This document shows, in pieces, positions 18,101-26,806 of a stretch of DNA of 64,000 nucleotides. Numbering within the stretch: position 1 is the first letter of the stretch; the number at the start of each line of letters is the position of its first letter. The stretch lies in NCBI RefSeq assembly GCF_965229915.1, contig NZ_CBDDJZ010000001.1, positions 1,984,001 to 2,048,000 on the forward strand, written 5' to 3'. Under the pieces are notes generated by a model that made no database searches, was not told the origin of the DNA, and saw only the letters and a program-made list of their open reading frames with translations. The translations under genes were made by a program, and so were the position numbers. The stretch comes from Marinoscillum sp965229915. GTDB lineage: Bacteria > Bacteroidota > Bacteroidia > Cytophagales > Cyclobacteriaceae.

Positions 18101-18778
18101 ATGACTAAAAATATATTCATCACAGGAGCTACAGGTAATTTGGGAAGTATAGTTGTTGACCACCTTCACCAGCTGGGTTATCAACTAATCGGCTCAACAA
18201 GACCTGGCAAATCAACTAAAAATGATCATATTGATCTTTTTGAATGTGACCTGTCAGATGAGGAATCTGTTCACCAGTGTTTCGATCAAATCAAATCTAA
18301 ATATGACTCCATTTACGGAGCAGTGCTACTTGCTGGTGGATTTGGTATGGGAAGTATCCTGGATTCAGCAAAAGAGGACATCTTGAAAATGTACCACCTA
18401 AACTTCATGACAGCCTACCTTACCAGTAGAGAATGTGTACGTTGGATGAATGAAACCAATGGCGGCAGAATTGTTTTTACAGGTGCTAAACCGGCAGTGG
18501 AAGGCGGCGGCTCTGCGTTGCTTCCATATGCACTTTCCAAAAGTTCAGTTATTGACCTGGCTCAACTCATCAATTCAGATAAGCAACTAAAAAATATTCA
18601 GGCATCAGTGATAGTGCCCAGTATTATTGACACTCCACCTAACAGACAAGGAATGCCTGACGCCAACTTTGATGATTGGGTTAAGCCTGAAGAAATCGCA
18701 AAAAATATCGCTTACCTGTTATCTGACACAGCAAATGTGGTAAGAGGACCCATCCTGAAATTGTACAACAACGCTTAA
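18101..18778 (+). CDS. Short-chain dehydrogenase/reductase
   Basis: NAD(P)-dependent oxidoreductase of 225 residues with a Rossmann fold. Cofactor motif GATGNLG at residues 9-15, the central region AGGFGMGSIL, and the catalytic Tyr-Lys pair in PYALSKSSV (YxxxK). The N-terminal GxxGxxG differs slightly from classical TGxxxGIG, as in divergent SDRs. Substrate unknown. Its TAA stop overlaps the stop of the convergent gene by 4 bp (TTAA at 18775-18778). Confidence 0.88.
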   Translation: MTKNIFITGATGNLGSIVVDHLHQLGYQLIGSTRPGKSTKNDHIDLFECDLSDEESVHQCFDQIKSKYDSIYGAVLLAGGFGMGSILDSAKEDILKMYHLNFMTAYLTSRECVRWMNETNGGRIVFTGAKPAVEGGGSALLPYALSKSSVIDLAQLINSDKQLKNIQASVIVPSIIDTPPNRQGMPDANFDDWVKPEEIAKNIAYLLSDTANVVRGPILKLYNNA

Positions 18779-19197
18779 TCGAGCACTTCCACTGAAGCAT
18801 CTTGAAGAATAAAAAAGAGATGCAGTGGGTCGGCATCATTGAGTTTGAGTTTACCAGTCACCCGTACACGCGCATCTTGGGTGGTGATTGGTTTATTGGT
18901 GTAAACTTCTGCCACGGTTTCGGGGCCTGCATTTCCACAGAAAAAACAATTGTTGTAAGGGAAGCGGGATAGGACGAAATAATCCTGCTCGGTCGATTGC
19001 TGCAGCGGAATCGTATATCCTTCGATAGTCACTTCTTTGCCATCAAACTGCTTCAATTCGTCAGAAAACACCGGCACATCAAAAGTCTCACCCAGCAAAT
19101 CATCATAAGCTGACCTCACCTCTAACTGTTGAAGTGTATCCCAGCCGTTAAATGTACTAACTGTCCACCAGGTAAAAATTATTAGTGCCTTTGACAT
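18775..19197 (-). CDS. DUF3299-like secreted protein with CxxC motif
   Basis: 140 residues from the preferred ATG at 19197 (MSKALIIFTWWTVSTFNG, a signal-like N-terminus). The frame is open upstream to a TTG at 19221. The core reads DGKEVTIEGYTIPL and then PYNNCFFCGNAGPETVAEV, followed by RVRVTGKLKLNDADPLHLFF, a pattern typical of DUF3299-like OB-fold domains whose CxxC could bind metal or be redox active. Known: the family is periplasmic and of unclear function. A TAGTTTTG -7-like match at 19219-19226 may be its promoter, but no -33 is seen. Confidence 0.65.
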   Translation of the reverse strand: MSKALIIFTWWTVSTFNGWDTLQQLEVRSAYDDLLGETFDVPVFSDELKQFDGKEVTIEGYTIPLQQSTEQDYFVLSRFPYNNCFFCGNAGPETVAEVYTNKPITTQDARVRVTGKLKLNDADPLHLFFILQDASVEVLD

Positions 19198-19289
19198 AAT
19201 AAATTCAATTTTTTCAACCAAAACTATGCAATATCGCGTTAGTAGGTTAGTTAACAGAATTTTAAAGTTTTCGTTAGTTTTAAGCCAAT

Positions 19290-20003
19290 ATGGGATTAAT
19301 AATCGACACCAAAAACCTAAAGAAGCAATACGTAATGGGAAGCGAAACCATTAATGCGCTTAAGGACGTTTCCATTCAGATAAATAAAGGCGAGTATGTG
19401 GCCTTCATGGGGCCTTCAGGTTCTGGTAAGTCCACGCTGATGAACATCATCGGATGTCTGGACACGCCTACTTCAGGATCTTATGTTTTGAACAATAATG
19501 ATGTGAGTGATCTCACTGAAAACGAGCTGGCAGAAATCAGAAATAAAGAAATCGGGTTTGTATTTCAAACGTTCAACTTGCTTCCAAGGGCCTCTTCACT
19601 GGAAAACGTGTCGTTACCGTTGGTCTATGCAGGATATGGCAAGGATGACCGTGACGAATTGGCTCTGAAAGCTCTGGACGGAGTAGGGCTTGGCGAGAGA
19701 GCTTATCACAAACCTAATGAGCTCTCTGGTGGTCAGCGTCAGCGGGTGGCTATTGCCCGGGCTCTAGTAAATGATCCAAGTATCATTCTCGCGGATGAGC
19801 CTACCGGTAACCTGGATTCTAAGACATCTTATCAGATCATGGATCTCTTTGCTGAACTACACAAAAAAGGCAATACGATCATTATGGTAACTCATGAAGA
19901 AGATATCGCAGAGTACGCTCACCGTATCATCAGACTTAGAGATGGATTGATCGAGTCCGATGTAGTGAACGAAAATGTGAGATCAACTGCTCCTGTAGCA
20001 TGA
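19290..20003 (+). CDS. ABC transporter ATP-binding protein, MacB/LolD type
   Basis: 237 residues. Walker A GPSGSGKST, Q-loop in FVFQTFNLLPRASSLENV, signature LSGGQRQRVAIARAL, Walker B IILADEPTGNLDS and the H-loop in IIMVTHEEDIA. The NLLPRASSLENVSLPL stretch is typical of ATPases that pair with FtsX/MacB-type permeases (lipoprotein or macrolide export class). No permease is adjacent: the next gene, overlapping by 4 bp, is a cobalamin adenosyltransferase. Because four MacB-like permeases at 45.8-60.2 kb lack ATPases, this protein or another distant homologue could serve them, but nothing in the window shows that. Confidence 0.92.
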   Translation: MGLIIDTKNLKKQYVMGSETINALKDVSIQINKGEYVAFMGPSGSGKSTLMNIIGCLDTPTSGSYVLNNNDVSDLTENELAEIRNKEIGFVFQTFNLLPRASSLENVSLPLVYAGYGKDDRDELALKALDGVGLGERAYHKPNELSGGQRQRVAIARALVNDPSIILADEPTGNLDSKTSYQIMDLFAELHKKGNTIIMVTHEEDIAEYAHRIIRLRDGLIESDVVNENVRSTAPVA

Positions 20004-20560
20004 GTCTTAAGTTATACACCAAAACCGGTGATAAAGGACAAACCTCCCTTCTGGGAGGTAAAAAGGTGGCAAAATCCGACCTACGGATAGAGGCTTACGG
20101 CAATGTGGACGAGCTCAATTCTTTCCTCGGGCTATTAAAAGACCAAAAAGAAGTGCCTGCCAGAATCTCCAGTCAGTTTTATTGGATTCAGGAGAATCTT
20201 TTCTCCATAGGCTCCATACTTGCCACAGAATCAGGATTCAAAGGATTTGAGCTCCCAAAAATCACCGATGTGGAAGTGAAGCAAATAGAAGTGTGGATAG
20301 ACAAGTACAGTTCAGAGCTTCCAGAATTAAAGACATTTATACTGCCGGGAGGACACCAAGTTGTATCTTTGTGCCATGTGTGCAGGACTGTTTGCCGCAG
20401 GACTGAACGTAGTATCATCGCACTTTCAAGTACAGAATCTGTAGAACCACACATCATTCAATTCATGAATAGGCTCTCGGACTACTTTTTCGTGATGGCA
20501 CGCAAGCTTGCAAACATGCTCGAAGTTCCGGAAACACCATGGAGTCCGGATCAGGATTGA
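20000..20560 (+). CDS. Cob(I)yrinic acid a,c-diamide adenosyltransferase (PduO type)
   Basis: Transfers the adenosyl group of ATP to cob(I)alamin. 186 residues. Diagnostic features are the N-terminal ATP-binding motif LYTKTGDKGQTSLLGGKKV, EAYGNVDELNSFLGL, and the C-terminal helix RTVCRRTERSIIAL with FMNRLSDYFFVMARKL. Translationally coupled to the ABC ATPase gene (ATGA overlap at 20000-20003) and followed 24 bp later by ilvE, so the three may form one transcription unit ending at the terminator at 21655-21682. Confidence 0.94.
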   Translation: MSLKLYTKTGDKGQTSLLGGKKVAKSDLRIEAYGNVDELNSFLGLLKDQKEVPARISSQFYWIQENLFSIGSILATESGFKGFELPKITDVEVKQIEVWIDKYSSELPELKTFILPGGHQVVSLCHVCRTVCRRTERSIIALSSTESVEPHIIQFMNRLSDYFFVMARKLANMLEVPETPWSPDQD

Positions 20561-20584
20561 AAAAAACTAGACTTTAGAAAAGGT

Positions 20585-21649
20585 ATGACAGAGACTATGG
20601 ACATCAGCATCACTAAGGCAGCTGAATCTAAAATCAGTCAGGTTGATTTGGACAACCCGCAATTTGGCAAAGTTTATTCCGATCACATGTTCATCGCAGA
20701 CTATGCTGATGGCGAATGGAAAGATCTGAGAATTGTCCCTTATGGCAACATTAACATCTCGCCTGCTAACACTACGTTACATTACGCATCTACGATCTTC
20801 GAAGGCTTAAAAGCCAATCGATCTGCGAATGGAGACGTACTCGTATTCCGTCCGGAAGCCAATGCCAAAAGAATGCAGGAAAGTGCTGTGAGAATGTGTA
20901 TGCCTCCAGTACCGCAGGAACTTTTCATGGGTGCATTGGATGAGCTATTGCGCCTCGACAGCCAGTGGGTGCCCTCTGCACCTGGTACCGCGCTGTACAT
21001 ACGCCCATTCCAGTTGGCGATGGATCCGTATATCGGCATCCGGCCATCTGATACGTATCAGTTTCTGATCATCACTGGGCCAGTAGGCGCATACTACGCT
21101 GAACCAGTGAAAGTGAAAATAGAAACAAACTACACACGCGCCGCTAAAGGCGGTACAGGTTTTGCCAAAACTGGTGGAAACTATGCTGCGGCATTGAAAC
21201 CTGCAGTAGATGCGCAGAAAGAAGGATTTAACCAACTAATCTGGACAGATGCAAAAACCCACGAATATGTAGAGGAAAGTGGCACCATGAACCTCATGTT
21301 CATCAAGAACGATACACTTCTGACGGCTCCAACTGGTGACACGATTTTAAGAGGAATTACGCGAGATAGCATCATTCAGCTGGCCAAAGACAAAGGCATG
21401 AAAGTGGAAGAGCGGCCAATCAAAGTAACGGAGGTGATCGAATCGATCAAAGACGGCAGCATGCAGGAAGCATTTGGCGCCGGAACAGCAGCAACGGTGG
21501 CTCAGATCAAAATGATCCACCACGAGGGTACAGATTATAACTTGCCACCGGTAGAAGGTTGGAAATACTCTACTGACTTCCTGGACACCTTGAATAAAAT
21601 CAAAACGGGAGCAATTCCAGATCCACACAGCTGGATTCACAAGATCTAA
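20585..21649 (+). CDS. ilvE: Branched-chain amino acid aminotransferase
   Basis: PLP-dependent class IV transaminase interconverting Leu/Ile/Val and their 2-oxo acids. 354 residues, the longer type-2 form. Seen: YGNINISPANTTLHYASTIFEGLKANR, YIRPFQLAMDPYIGIRPS, the PLP lysine in GGTGFAKTGGNYAAAL, EESGTMNLMFI and the C-terminal EAFGAGTAATVAQI. It is the last gene before a strong intrinsic terminator. Confidence 0.95.
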   Translation: MTETMDISITKAAESKISQVDLDNPQFGKVYSDHMFIADYADGEWKDLRIVPYGNINISPANTTLHYASTIFEGLKANRSANGDVLVFRPEANAKRMQESAVRMCMPPVPQELFMGALDELLRLDSQWVPSAPGTALYIRPFQLAMDPYIGIRPSDTYQFLIITGPVGAYYAEPVKVKIETNYTRAAKGGTGFAKTGGNYAAALKPAVDAQKEGFNQLIWTDAKTHEYVEESGTMNLMFIKNDTLLTAPTGDTILRGITRDSIIQLAKDKGMKVEERPIKVTEVIESIKDGSMQEAFGAGTAATVAQIKMIHHEGTDYNLPPVEGWKYSTDFLDTLNKIKTGAIPDPHSWIHKI

Positions 21650-21654
21650 AAAAG

Positions 21655-21682
21655 AAAAGGCGATCAATCGATCGCCTTTTTT
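21655..21682 (+). terminator. Intrinsic terminator after ilvE
   Basis: GGCGATC / GATCGCC stem (7 bp) with an AATC loop, preceded by AAAA and followed by six T on the plus strand. The A run on the 5' side makes it usable on the minus strand too, where it would end the convergent amidohydrolase gene. Confidence 0.9.
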
Positions 21683-21701
21683 AATGATCTTAAGTGTAAC
21701 A

Positions 21702-24700
21702 TCACTCACCCGGTAGCTGATTCCTATCCGGGCCATCCTTCACCCAATAAAATTTAGGCGCTTTCTTTTGACGTGGATACACTTCGTCCAGTGTATTACC
21801 ATCATACAATCGACCATTCTTCATAACCTGTGAGATGGTATTGGTATTGCGAATGTCATCCAGAGGATTCTCATCCATAATCACCAGATCAGCCAGTTTC
21901 CCAGCTTCAATTGATCCCAGGTCCTCATCCAAACCAATGGCTTTAGCTCCAAGAATCGTTGCTACTTTCAGTGCGTCCAATTCTGGCATTCCACCACTCT
22001 GAATGGACCAAAGCTCCCAATGGTATCCAAGACCCTGAAGCTGCCCATGAGAACCGACACCAGCCAAACCTCCCGCTTCCACCAGATCACCAACAAACTC
22101 TCCATGTCTGGAGAAAATGTGTTCCTCAGGAATGAAATAAGCGCTTCTGCGTCTAGCCTTCTGGTCAATTTCTGACTTTGGCGTGAAGAAGTTGAGCTTA
22201 GCATCACCCACCACATTTTCAGTGGCATAATAATATTCCTCAGCCCACGGTCCTCCGTAAGAAACCAATAACGTTGGTGTATAAGCCATTTTTGATTTAG
22301 CCACAAGCTGCGTCACATCATTATAGATCGGGTAAATAGGGAATGCGTGTTCGTGACCTGGATATCCATCGATCAATTGTGTCAGATTCAGCTTCATATC
22401 TAGCGCACCTTCTGTAGTTGGCATAAGCTCCTGTTCTTTGGCTGCCTGGATGATCCACTGGCGATGCTGACGGTTACCAGTCATGTACATTTTGATCGTT
22501 TTGGTATTGAAATACTCGGAATACTGCTTCAGCACATTTCGAGCATGCTCCAGGCTCTTAATATTGTAATACCAAAATCCAACTCCAGGCCCGGTCGAAT
22601 ACACTCTCGGCCCTAGAATTTCTCCGGTTTCAACCATATCCGAATAAGTCAAAACATCCGTAGTTGAAGTTTGTGGATCACGAGTGGTGGTTACTCCGTA
22701 AGCCAGGTTGGCAGCATACATCCACACCTGATTTTTGTGCAGTCCCCAGTTAGGCCACATATGGGAGTGCGTATCTACAAACCCAGGAACAATGGTTTTT
22801 CCGCTCATATCCAGCGACTGTACCGCTTTATCCACTTCCAGGCTTCCGGATGGACCCACCGCTTTGATGCGGGCATTCTCAATCAGGATGTCCCCATTTT
22901 CAATGACTTCATCACCATTCATAGTGATAACACGAGCACCTGAGAGCAGAACAGAACCTTGAGGAATATCCTTTTCCACCATCACTTTGATCCGTATTTC
23001 GTCAGGCTTGTAGCCTTCATCCTCTTCTTCACTGTCTTTTTTCTCTTCTTCTTCATCTCCATCTTTATTGGCCTCTTCTTTCTCCTTAGCTTCTTTCTTC
23101 TCCTCAGCTTCCTGTTTTTTCTTAGCTTCTAATTCTTCAGTTACTCGCTTAGCTTCTGCCAAATCATAAGCGAAATAGGCATTACCAAGAGTGAAATTGA
23201 CGGTATTGCCATCAGCATTCCAATGGGCAAATTCTCCACCGAATGTGGTGAGTTTCCAGGAAGGAAATGAGGCGCTCTCTGGATCCGAAACCGAAATAGA
23301 AACGGTCTCAGCCCCTACTGGAGGTACGGTCACTACATAGACGTCATTGTTGACCTTGGCCAACGCACGATCTCCTTTTGGTGCCATGTAGATATACTCC
23401 GAGTTACTTGGCTCACGTTTAGGCTCGGTATAGGTTTCTTGCAGTGCATGCTCATGGTTCAACGCTGGATAGGTCATGATGCCAGTGATTTTGAGTAGTT
23501 CCTTTTCATCGGTCCCATCCCATCGCATGGACATCAGGCCTTTGCTTCCATGGAACATATAAATGCGATCGTCACCATCTACAAAATGTAGGTTTGAGCG
23601 GCCAGATGCAGCTTCTATTTTATTGGTACTTCCTCCATTGGCACTTACCCAACCTATGAACTGCTGTGCACCATATGAAAATGGGTCGATGGAATTTTCA
23701 TAAGCTTGTGCAGGTCCATAAACAAACACAATTCTATTAGTTTTCGAATCCCAGGCCAGATCGGTATAGGTGCCCTTTTGGTTGGTTAGTTTTACCGGAG
23801 TTCCGCCTCCAGCCTTTACCTTGTAAACGTTCCCTGCGCTTCCTTCCCACGTGGTAAAGGCCACATAAGCACCATCAGGTGACCATACCGGCATGGCTTC
23901 AGTGAAGTTGTTTTTTGTCAACCTTTTGGGCTTTCCATCAGGATAGTCCATCACATAAAGACGGTTTAAAGCTGTAAATATGACTTTGCTGCCATCTGGA
24001 GACCTTTTAGCATCTCTGATCTGAGTCACTGTCATTTCCGTCTCGTCAGAAATAGGATAGTTGAAATGAACTTCCGGTCCGAAATCCAATTCCTCATCCA
24101 CTTCGAAAGGAATTTCAGTAGCCTCACCACCATTGATTGGGACACGCCAGATTTTACCTCCATAAGAAGCAATCACAGACTGGTTATCAGGTGCGAACGA
24201 CATGGCCGGATATACTCCCAGTCTCGCACGAGACTCCTGGTCATCCCTTCTTACTGGGAATGCCAACCAGCTCTCTTCTCCGGTCAACAGATTGCGCTTC
24301 ATCAATCCGGTCTCGGTATTGTATCGTGTGCCATAAACAAGCCATTTCCCGTCTGATGACAAAGTCGGACTAAATGCAGATCCATAGTTATTGGTCTGAG
24401 TAGCCATTTCACCGGTCTCGCGATCATAGGTCGCAATCTGATATTGAGGCATTTGAGCATTATAATTCCAGCTACCTGACCTTCTGGAAAACCAGATCAA
24501 CCCTTCATCTTTCCCAAAAGCTGGCTCGATAGTTTGAAGCGAAGCTGGTTCTTTGATTAGTTGAATTCCACTTCCTCCATCCTTATGATACATGTGGAGT
24601 TGTAAAACTCTCCCGCCTTTGGAGGCAATAAGATAATTACCATCTGGTGTCCACTCTGCTGCCTGGTAGTACTTGTCCTTATCTTTAGTAATCTGCTTGG

Positions 24701-25091
24701 GCTCGGCTTCTGAATCTGTCAGATCGAGTGTCCAGATATTTTCTGCTCCACTTTTGTCAGAGGTAAAAGTGATTGACTTCCCATCAGGACTAAACCGGGG
24801 ATGCGTGTCAAAAGCCATTCCCGAAGTAAGTTGCATGGCTTTCCCACCGGAGATTGGAAGGGTGTAGATATCGCCCATCATGTCAAAGGCAATCTTCGAA
24901 CCATCCGGACTGACATCCAGTGAAATCCACGTACCTTCATTGGTCTGTAAACGGAATGTTCTTTCCGGCTCCAGAGGCAACTCTTTTGTCGCCTTTTTCT
25001 CCTCTGTGGTGTCTTTTTCAGTTGACTTTTCTTCCTGACCGAAAGCAAGAATGCTAGCTATCAGAAATAGTATTAATAGGTTATTTCTCAT
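21702..25091 (-). CDS. Secreted TolB-like beta-propeller/amidohydrolase fusion protein
   Basis: 1129 residues. Signal peptide about 1-18 (ends ILAFGQ), then an acidic/lysine-rich linker, then a TolB/tricorn-like WD40 propeller to about residue 630 with repeats such as SPDGKSITFTSDKSGAENIW and SPDGSKVIFTALNRLYVM. A low-complexity Glu/Lys stretch at about 655-700 links it to a C-terminal amidohydrolase domain (about 710-1115): metal-binding HxH in VPGFVDTHSHMWPNWG, GHEHAF, GVGSHGQLQGLG and the terminal ATILGAKAIGLDEDLGSIEAGKLAD. Such fusions are common in Bacteroidota and are periplasmic or extracellular hydrolases of unknown substrate, perhaps peptides or cyclic amides. Monocistronic. Confidence 0.88.
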   Translation of the reverse strand: MRNNLLILFLIASILAFGQEEKSTEKDTTEEKKATKELPLEPERTFRLQTNEGTWISLDVSPDGSKIAFDMMGDIYTLPISGGKAMQLTSGMAFDTHPRFSPDGKSITFTSDKSGAENIWTLDLTDSEAEPKQITKDKDKYYQAAEWTPDGNYLIASKGGRVLQLHMYHKDGGSGIQLIKEPASLQTIEPAFGKDEGLIWFSRRSGSWNYNAQMPQYQIATYDRETGEMATQTNNYGSAFSPTLSSDGKWLVYGTRYNTETGLMKRNLLTGEESWLAFPVRRDDQESRARLGVYPAMSFAPDNQSVIASYGGKIWRVPINGGEATEIPFEVDEELDFGPEVHFNYPISDETEMTVTQIRDAKRSPDGSKVIFTALNRLYVMDYPDGKPKRLTKNNFTEAMPVWSPDGAYVAFTTWEGSAGNVYKVKAGGGTPVKLTNQKGTYTDLAWDSKTNRIVFVYGPAQAYENSIDPFSYGAQQFIGWVSANGGSTNKIEAASGRSNLHFVDGDDRIYMFHGSKGLMSMRWDGTDEKELLKITGIMTYPALNHEHALQETYTEPKREPSNSEYIYMAPKGDRALAKVNNDVYVVTVPPVGAETVSISVSDPESASFPSWKLTTFGGEFAHWNADGNTVNFTLGNAYFAYDLAEAKRVTEELEAKKKQEAEEKKEAKEKEEANKDGDEEEEKKDSEEEDEGYKPDEIRIKVMVEKDIPQGSVLLSGARVITMNGDEVIENGDILIENARIKAVGPSGSLEVDKAVQSLDMSGKTIVPGFVDTHSHMWPNWGLHKNQVWMYAANLAYGVTTTRDPQTSTTDVLTYSDMVETGEILGPRVYSTGPGVGFWYYNIKSLEHARNVLKQYSEYFNTKTIKMYMTGNRQHRQWIIQAAKEQELMPTTEGALDMKLNLTQLIDGYPGHEHAFPIYPIYNDVTQLVAKSKMAYTPTLLVSYGGPWAEEYYYATENVVGDAKLNFFTPKSEIDQKARRRSAYFIPEEHIFSRHGEFVGDLVEAGGLAGVGSHGQLQGLGYHWELWSIQSGGMPELDALKVATILGAKAIGLDEDLGSIEAGKLADLVIMDENPLDDIRNTNTISQVMKNGRLYDGNTLDEVYPRQKKAPKFYWVKDGPDRNQLPGE

Positions 25092-25397
25092 TAGGTATTG
25101 TATTAATCTACCCTACAAGATATTCTATATTCTGATGGTCTGTAAATGAAGTTTACATGAATGGATATTATTTTTTTATCTCTATATCTCCCTGCAAAAA
25201 GTTGAAAGACCCTGGGAATGAGTGCTAGAACAGAATGATATACAATGATTTAATAAAACAACGGATTGTTTAAATCGCATTAAACCATTTCCATTAATGT
25301 TTATTCTGATTTATAGTTATTTCACAAATTTTTCCTTAGGAAAAGTCAGTGATTTTTAGTATCTTATTAGACACACTAAACTCTAAAATGATCCGAT
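25092..25397. other. Intergenic region with a 15-bp palindrome
   Basis: About 306 bp, AT-rich, between divergent genes. TTTTCC (25330-25335), TTA, GGAAAA (25339-25344) is a perfect palindrome 53 bp before the CBS-protein ATG. TATCTTAT (25360-25367), a weak -7-like box, lies 15 bp after it, so the palindrome would sit near the -33 position. Nothing else is evident. Confidence 0.5.
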
Positions 25398-25856
25398 ATG
25401 GTAAAAAGTTATCGCGGAGTGCCTGTGGCAAAACCAGCTGCCACCACTCAAAAAGTTACAGTAGCAGATTACATGTCCACCAGGCTGATCACCTTCAAAC
25501 CTGAACAGCACATGGATGAAGTGATCAATACACTACTCAAATACAAAATCTCTGGTGGACCAGTCGTTAATGATGAAAACGAACTCGTTGGGGTGATTTC
25601 AGAAGGAGACTGCATGAAGGAAGTGGTCCGTGGCAAGTACAACAACATGCCCAACCTCAACGGTGTAGTAGCGGAGCACATGACCTCAAATGTGATCAGC
25701 ATACCACCCGAAACCAACATTTTTGATGCAGCAAAAATGTTCCTGGAGAAACGCATCAGACGATTCCCTGTAGTTAACCGTGGAAAGCTTGTTGGTCAAA
25801 TCTCTCAAAAAGACATCATGCGTGCCGTGCACAACATGCAGAGTCACACCTGGTGA
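25398..25856 (+). CDS. Tandem CBS-domain protein
   Basis: 152 residues with two CBS domains and little else: domain 1 about 25-75 (TVADYMSTRLITFKPEQHMDEVI, GGPVVNDENELVGVISEGDC), domain 2 about 93-148 (HMTSNVISIPPETNIFDAAKMF, RRFPVVNRGKLVGQISQKDI). CBS pairs bind adenosine nucleotides and usually sense energy or redox state; the partner of this stand-alone protein is unknown. Its TGA stop abuts the stop of the convergent DUF892 gene (TGATCA), with no terminator between. Confidence 0.9.
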   Translation: MVKSYRGVPVAKPAATTQKVTVADYMSTRLITFKPEQHMDEVINTLLKYKISGGPVVNDENELVGVISEGDCMKEVVRGKYNNMPNLNGVVAEHMTSNVISIPPETNIFDAAKMFLEKRIRRFPVVNRGKLVGQISQKDIMRAVHNMQSHTW

Positions 25857-26363
25857 TCAGAATTTGTCGTAGTTGAAAGCCTTGCGATCTATATCCAGAT
25901 CAGCAAGTGCTACCAACTTGCGATCAATTTTCTTTTCTGTATCCAATAGTTGATGCAGAAGCTCTCCATCGTCATACACCCCCAACACTTTGGCATAGGT
26001 ACAAACAGCTCCATAAGATGCAATCTTATAATGGATGACTTGCTGTAGAGTCAGTACAATGGCTGCATCAGTTACTTCAGCGGTCTGGCAAGCTTCCATG
26101 ATCGATTGATTGTATTTGATCATAGACCTCACTGGATAGCTGCGTTCTCCAAATTCTATTGTGAAAAGATCATTGAATACCTGGAGTAAAGTCATGGAAC
26201 TTTCTGTCACATGCGCTTCATATTGATCTAACACATTTCGTAGGCCTGTATGCCAGGCATTCTCTTTGAGTTGAGGCAAAGCTTCTCGTAAATACAACTC
26301 GGCATCATACAGCTCCCGGAGCTGTTCCACCAGTAAATCATGAAGGTCTAAAATGGTTCTCAT
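25857..26363 (-). CDS. DUF892 ferritin-like protein (YciF/YciE family)
   Basis: 168 residues from the ATG at 26363 (MRTILDLHDLLVEQLRELYD). A TTG at 26408 is also in frame but less likely. All-alpha, ferritin-like four-helix bundle typical of DUF892: LLVEQLRELYDAELYLREALP, then YEAHVTESSMTLLQVF and TLQQVIHYKIASYGAVCTYAKVLG. Candidate di-metal ligands are the Glu/His residues in these helices. Family members are linked to stress responses; exact function unknown. Confidence 0.8.
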   Translation of the reverse strand: MRTILDLHDLLVEQLRELYDAELYLREALPQLKENAWHTGLRNVLDQYEAHVTESSMTLLQVFNDLFTIEFGERSYPVRSMIKYNQSIMEACQTAEVTDAAIVLTLQQVIHYKIASYGAVCTYAKVLGVYDDGELLHQLLDTEKKIDRKLVALADLDIDRKAFNYDKF

Positions 26364-26532
26364 CGCTATCTCGGGTTTGATAAGTGATAAGTTAGTCCCT
26401 GACTCCAAATCATGAAATGACGCCTGTCAGGGACCTATATGATCTGTTGGAAATCATTCTCAGAATTGACAGCCATCATACTATTATTGGTGGGACTTAT
26501 CGATCTTCATACCATACAAACACCCTAAGACG

Positions 26533-26703
26533 ATGAAAACCTCAGATAAACCCGGATCACATTTTAAGAGTTTCCATCACCGGATCAAAGATGGAGCTGC
26601 ACACTATTTCGATAGTAATCATTTCATGGGAATAGACCCATTGGATCACGCCCGCTTTCATGAAATCTACTCAGATAAAAAAGCTGACGAGAAGAAAAAG
26701 TAG
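26533..26703 (+). CDS. Small His- and Lys-rich protein
   Basis: A 56-residue frame, ATG at 26533: MKTSDKPGSHFKSFHHRIKD, then GAAHYFDSNHFMGIDPLDHA, then a charged tail ending DEKKK. No signal peptide or membrane segment; six histidines. It stands alone between the divergent DUF892 gene and prfB. No family recognised. The regular composition and clean ATG support a real small gene, but coding evidence is limited. Confidence 0.5.
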   Translation: MKTSDKPGSHFKSFHHRIKDGAAHYFDSNHFMGIDPLDHARFHEIYSDKKADEKKK

Positions 26704-26806
26704 TTCTAAATCACATAAAAATATTGTGGAGCTATCACTGAGATGATCGAAGCATGTTTGTGTATCTTCGCAGACGAAATTTTTCACATAAAAATCAAGA
26801 TCCAAC

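Noticed and set aside
19290..20003. ABC ATPase as a proven partner of the permeases at 45.8-60.2 kb
   Set aside because: Right class, but more than 25 kb away in another operon; only a possibility.
22980..23150. Low-complexity repeat in the amidohydrolase gene
   Set aside because: It is a Glu/Lys linker inside one open frame, not a separate repeat element or recombination site.
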